Shown: in pieces, positions 63,024-64,000 of the stretch
Numbering within the stretch: the stretch's first letter is position 1
Layout of the letters: each line of letters opens with the position of its first letter
DNA from: Betaproteobacteria bacterium
Lineage (GTDB): Bacteria; Pseudomonadota; Gammaproteobacteria; Burkholderiales; SG8-39
Direction: 5' to 3'
Assembly (NCBI GenBank): GCA_016210745.1
Contig: JACQTO010000149.1
Span: 1 to 64,000, forward strand
DNA length: 64,000 nucleotides
Made by a program: the position numbers and the translations under genes
The notes under the pieces: generated by a model
The model's database searches: none
The model's input: only the letters and a program-made list of their open reading frames with translations
What the model was told of the DNA's origin: nothing

Positions 63024-64000
63024 TTAGTCTGTAGCCGATGCTGCTACGTCCTTTTCGACCACTCCTCCCGAGTGCTCGGTGGCAAGCAGCAGGTACATCG
63101 CCGGCACCACGAACAGCGTGAACAGGGTGCCGATCGCAATTCCGGTAGCGATCACCAGCCCCATATGAAAGCGGCTGATTGCGCCGGCGCCGCTCGCGGC
63201 AAGCAACGGCAGCACGCCGAGCACCATCGCCGCGGTAGTCATCAGGATCGGGCGCAGCCGGATGCCGGCGGCCTTTTCCACCGCCTCGCGCTTGGAGAGG
63301 CCCTGGAGTTGAAGCTTGTTCGCGAATTCCACGATCAGGATTCCGTGCTTGCTGATCAGGCCGATGAGGGTCACCAGCCCCACCTCGGTGTAGATGTTCA
63401 GGCTCGCGCCGCCGATTCCCATGCTGATGAAGATCATGGCGCCGCAGATCGACATCGGCACCGACACCAGGATGATGGTCGGATCGCGAAAGCTCTCGAA
63501 CTGCGCCGCAAGCGCGAGGAAAATGATGAGGAGGGCGAAGAAGAAGGTCACCAGCAGCGCGGCCGATTCCTGCACGAATTGGCGCGACTGGCCCGCGTAG
63601 TCGACGGTGTAGCCCTGGGGCAGCGTGCGCGCGGAGAGGCCCCGCAAATAATCGATTACATCGCCCTGAGTTACCCCGGGGAAGGGTACGCCTGAAATCG
63701 TGGCGGCATTGAGCTGCTGGAAATGATTCACCGATTGCGGCACGGCGGCCGTTTCGATGCGCGCGATGGTCGACAGCGGCACCACGTCGCCGCTCGCGGT
63801 GCGCAGGTAGTAGTCGGTGAGCTGGGCGGCGTTCAGCCGGTCGACTTGCTGCACCTGCGGGATCACCTTGTAGGAACGGCCGTAGAGGCTGAAGTAGTTG
63901 ACGTAGCCGCCGCCGACCATCGCGCCCAGCGCATTGCCGACGTCGCTCATCTGCAATCCGAGCTGCGCGGCCATCTCCCGGTCGATGACGACCTTCGATT
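63024..64000 (-). CDS. RND efflux transporter permease, HAE1/AcrB-MexF type (5' part outside window)
   Basis: The last 325 or so codons of an inner-membrane RND pump; the frame runs off the right edge (KVVIDREMAAQLGLQ at the boundary). Recognisable are VVPLSTIARIE, the porter-domain to membrane transition, LAAQFESFRDPTIILVSVP, GLISKHGILIVEFAN and the signature GIRLRPILMTTAAMVLGVLPL. It exports drugs or other amphiphiles using the proton gradient together with a membrane-fusion protein and outer-membrane channel not seen here. Downstream of it begins the defence-like cassette. Confidence 0.93.
   Translation of the reverse strand, partial: SKVVIDREMAAQLGLQMSDVGNALGAMVGGGYVNYFSLYGRSYKVIPQVQQVDRLNAAQLTDYYLRTASGDVVPLSTIARIETAAVPQSVNHFQQLNAATISGVPFPGVTQGDVIDYLRGLSARTLPQGYTVDYAGQSRQFVQESAALLVTFFFALLIIFLALAAQFESFRDPTIILVSVPMSICGAMIFISMGIGGASLNIYTEVGLVTLIGLISKHGILIVEFANKLQLQGLSKREAVEKAAGIRLRPILMTTAAMVLGVLPLLAASGAGAISRFHMGLVIATGIAIGTLFTLFVVPAMYLLLATEHSGGVVEKDVAASATD

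Overview
The window is a 64 kb piece of a high-GC proteobacterial chromosome, most likely from a Betaproteobacterium of the Burkholderiales/Nitrosomonadales kind. This is inferred from a Bug/TctC-type solute receptor, a YdiJ-type FAD/FeS oxidase, a YdcH/DUF465 protein, branched-chain amino acid (Liv) and TRAP transport genes, and TACAAT-like -10 boxes. No rRNA, tRNA, CRISPR array, complete insertion sequence or prophage was recognised. Both ends cut genes: a TRAP receptor on the left and an RND efflux pump on the right.

Layout. Positions 1-29 kb hold ordinary metabolism and transport: DctP receptor, serine-glyoxylate aminotransferase, DsbA/FrnE oxidoreductase, YdiJ-like dehydrogenase, UPF0149/SEC-C protein, DUF465, lgt, an alpha/beta hydrolase, ilvD, a YyaL-like thioredoxin-domain protein, a Liv-type lipoprotein receptor, a Bug receptor, a racemase, a DOMON-like/NamZ-like/flippase trio, dinB, livHMGF, a 2Fe-2S flavin reductase, an SDR, cutA and dsbD. 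Threaded through this part are five copies of an approximately 150-bp repeat built around a long, nearly perfect hairpin. Three of the five sit before or inside livHMG.

Positions 29-49.7 kb are one large signalling region on the minus strand. An alternative-function chemosensory set (REC-CheR-TPR, double CheW, MCP, CheA-CheW-REC, CheB) runs directly, with coupled start/stop codons, into a REC-PAS-GAF-HD-GYP phosphodiesterase. It is followed by a duplicate HD-GYP protein, a diguanylate cyclase with a CxxCH heme-c motif in its periplasmic domain, a deletion-scarred kinase/receiver relic and a third HD-GYP protein. No flagellar genes are present, so the output is most likely cyclic-di-GMP turnover. 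Upstream, a periplasmic binding protein, a NarX-like kinase and a NarL-like regulator form a second sensory unit.

Positions 49.8-57.5 kb hold a B12-binding radical SAM protein and a glycine-cleavage operon (gcvT-H-PA-PB) led by a well-formed promoter, tandem glycine riboswitch and terminator. The operon appears to continue into an atypical sirtuin and a GNAT acetyltransferase. Positions 57.5-62.9 kb are a two-gene cassette: an AAA/DUF4143 ATPase translationally coupled to a 1365-residue NACHT/STAND-like NTPase with a C-terminal PD-(D/E)xK-like signature. It is the best candidate in the window for an undescribed defence-type system.
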